Of a stretch of 5,490 nucleotides of DNA, positions 5,449 to 5,490 are shown one piece after another (positions within the stretch are counted from its first letter, which is position 1; every line of letters begins with the position of its first letter). Location of the stretch: the NCBI GenBank assembly GCA_020053565.1, contig JAGVMY010000032.1, positions 1-5,490 of the forward strand, in the 5' to 3' direction. The translations under genes were made by a program, and so were the position numbers. The notes under the pieces were generated by a model. That model did not search any database. It was given only the letters and a program-made list of their open reading frames with translations, and had not been told where the DNA came from. Source of the DNA: Thermodesulfovibrionales bacterium (GTDB lineage: Bacteria > Nitrospirota > Thermodesulfovibrionia > Thermodesulfovibrionales > SM23-35).

Positions 5449-5464
5449 GTAGTATTTTTGTAGT
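5443..5464 (+). repeat. Two tandem 11-bp units, ATTTTTGTAGT
   Basis: ATTTTTGTAGT occurs at 5443-5453 and again at 5454-5464, followed by A and seven T. The first unit supplies the T tract of the terminator; the later T runs would give it further release sites. It looks like slippage expansion of a terminator tail. Confidence 0.7.
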
Positions 5465-5490
5465 ATTTTTTTGAAACTTTTGTTATTTTC

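Overview
This AT-rich window (roughly 40% GC by eye) carries an arsenic-resistance and thiol-redox gene cluster, all on the + strand. An in-frame UGA in an A-type (HesB/IscA-like) gene, followed by a convincing bacterial SECIS hairpin, points to a selenocysteine-using bacterium. The gene content and codon use fit a strict or facultative anaerobe such as a Nitrospirota/Thermodesulfovibrionia or Desulfobacterota member. This placement is an inference, since there is no marker gene.

Positions 1-1305 hold a redox module: the tail of a small thioredoxin-like protein, a thioredoxin-fold lipoprotein with a CIPC active site, and a CcdA-type membrane electron carrier directly abutting it. Positions 1363-3344 hold an ACR3-type arsenite efflux permease and, 2 nt later, a tandem-domain universal stress protein. 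Positions 3390-4127 hold a TauE/SafE (TSUP) anion exporter. These six genes are closely spaced and may form one operon, with gaps of 82, 0, 57, 2 and 45 nt.

The region 4128-4887 has no long open frame but is not empty. It has a consensus -10 box, a leader hairpin and an A-type iron-sulfur carrier gene (4329-4625) read through UGA at codon 37. A second in-frame UGA at codon 99 falls where A-type proteins have their last conserved cysteine. The frame beyond it stays open to a TGA that overlaps, as ATGA, the start of a 17-codon fragment of a second TSUP gene. A second consensus -10 box follows.

The window ends with arsC (4888-5334), a thioredoxin-coupled arsenate reductase with every catalytic residue present. 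Its last ~14 codons are read out of frame through the tail of an unidentified gene, so a deletion or recombination joined the two. A hairpin terminator closes the unit.

Inferred working model: ArsC reduces arsenate using thioredoxin-type thiols, ACR3 expels arsenite, and CcdA passes electrons to the extracytoplasmic thioredoxin lipoprotein. The TSUP exporter and the Sec-containing A-type protein add a sulfur/selenium or Fe-S link whose function is not known.
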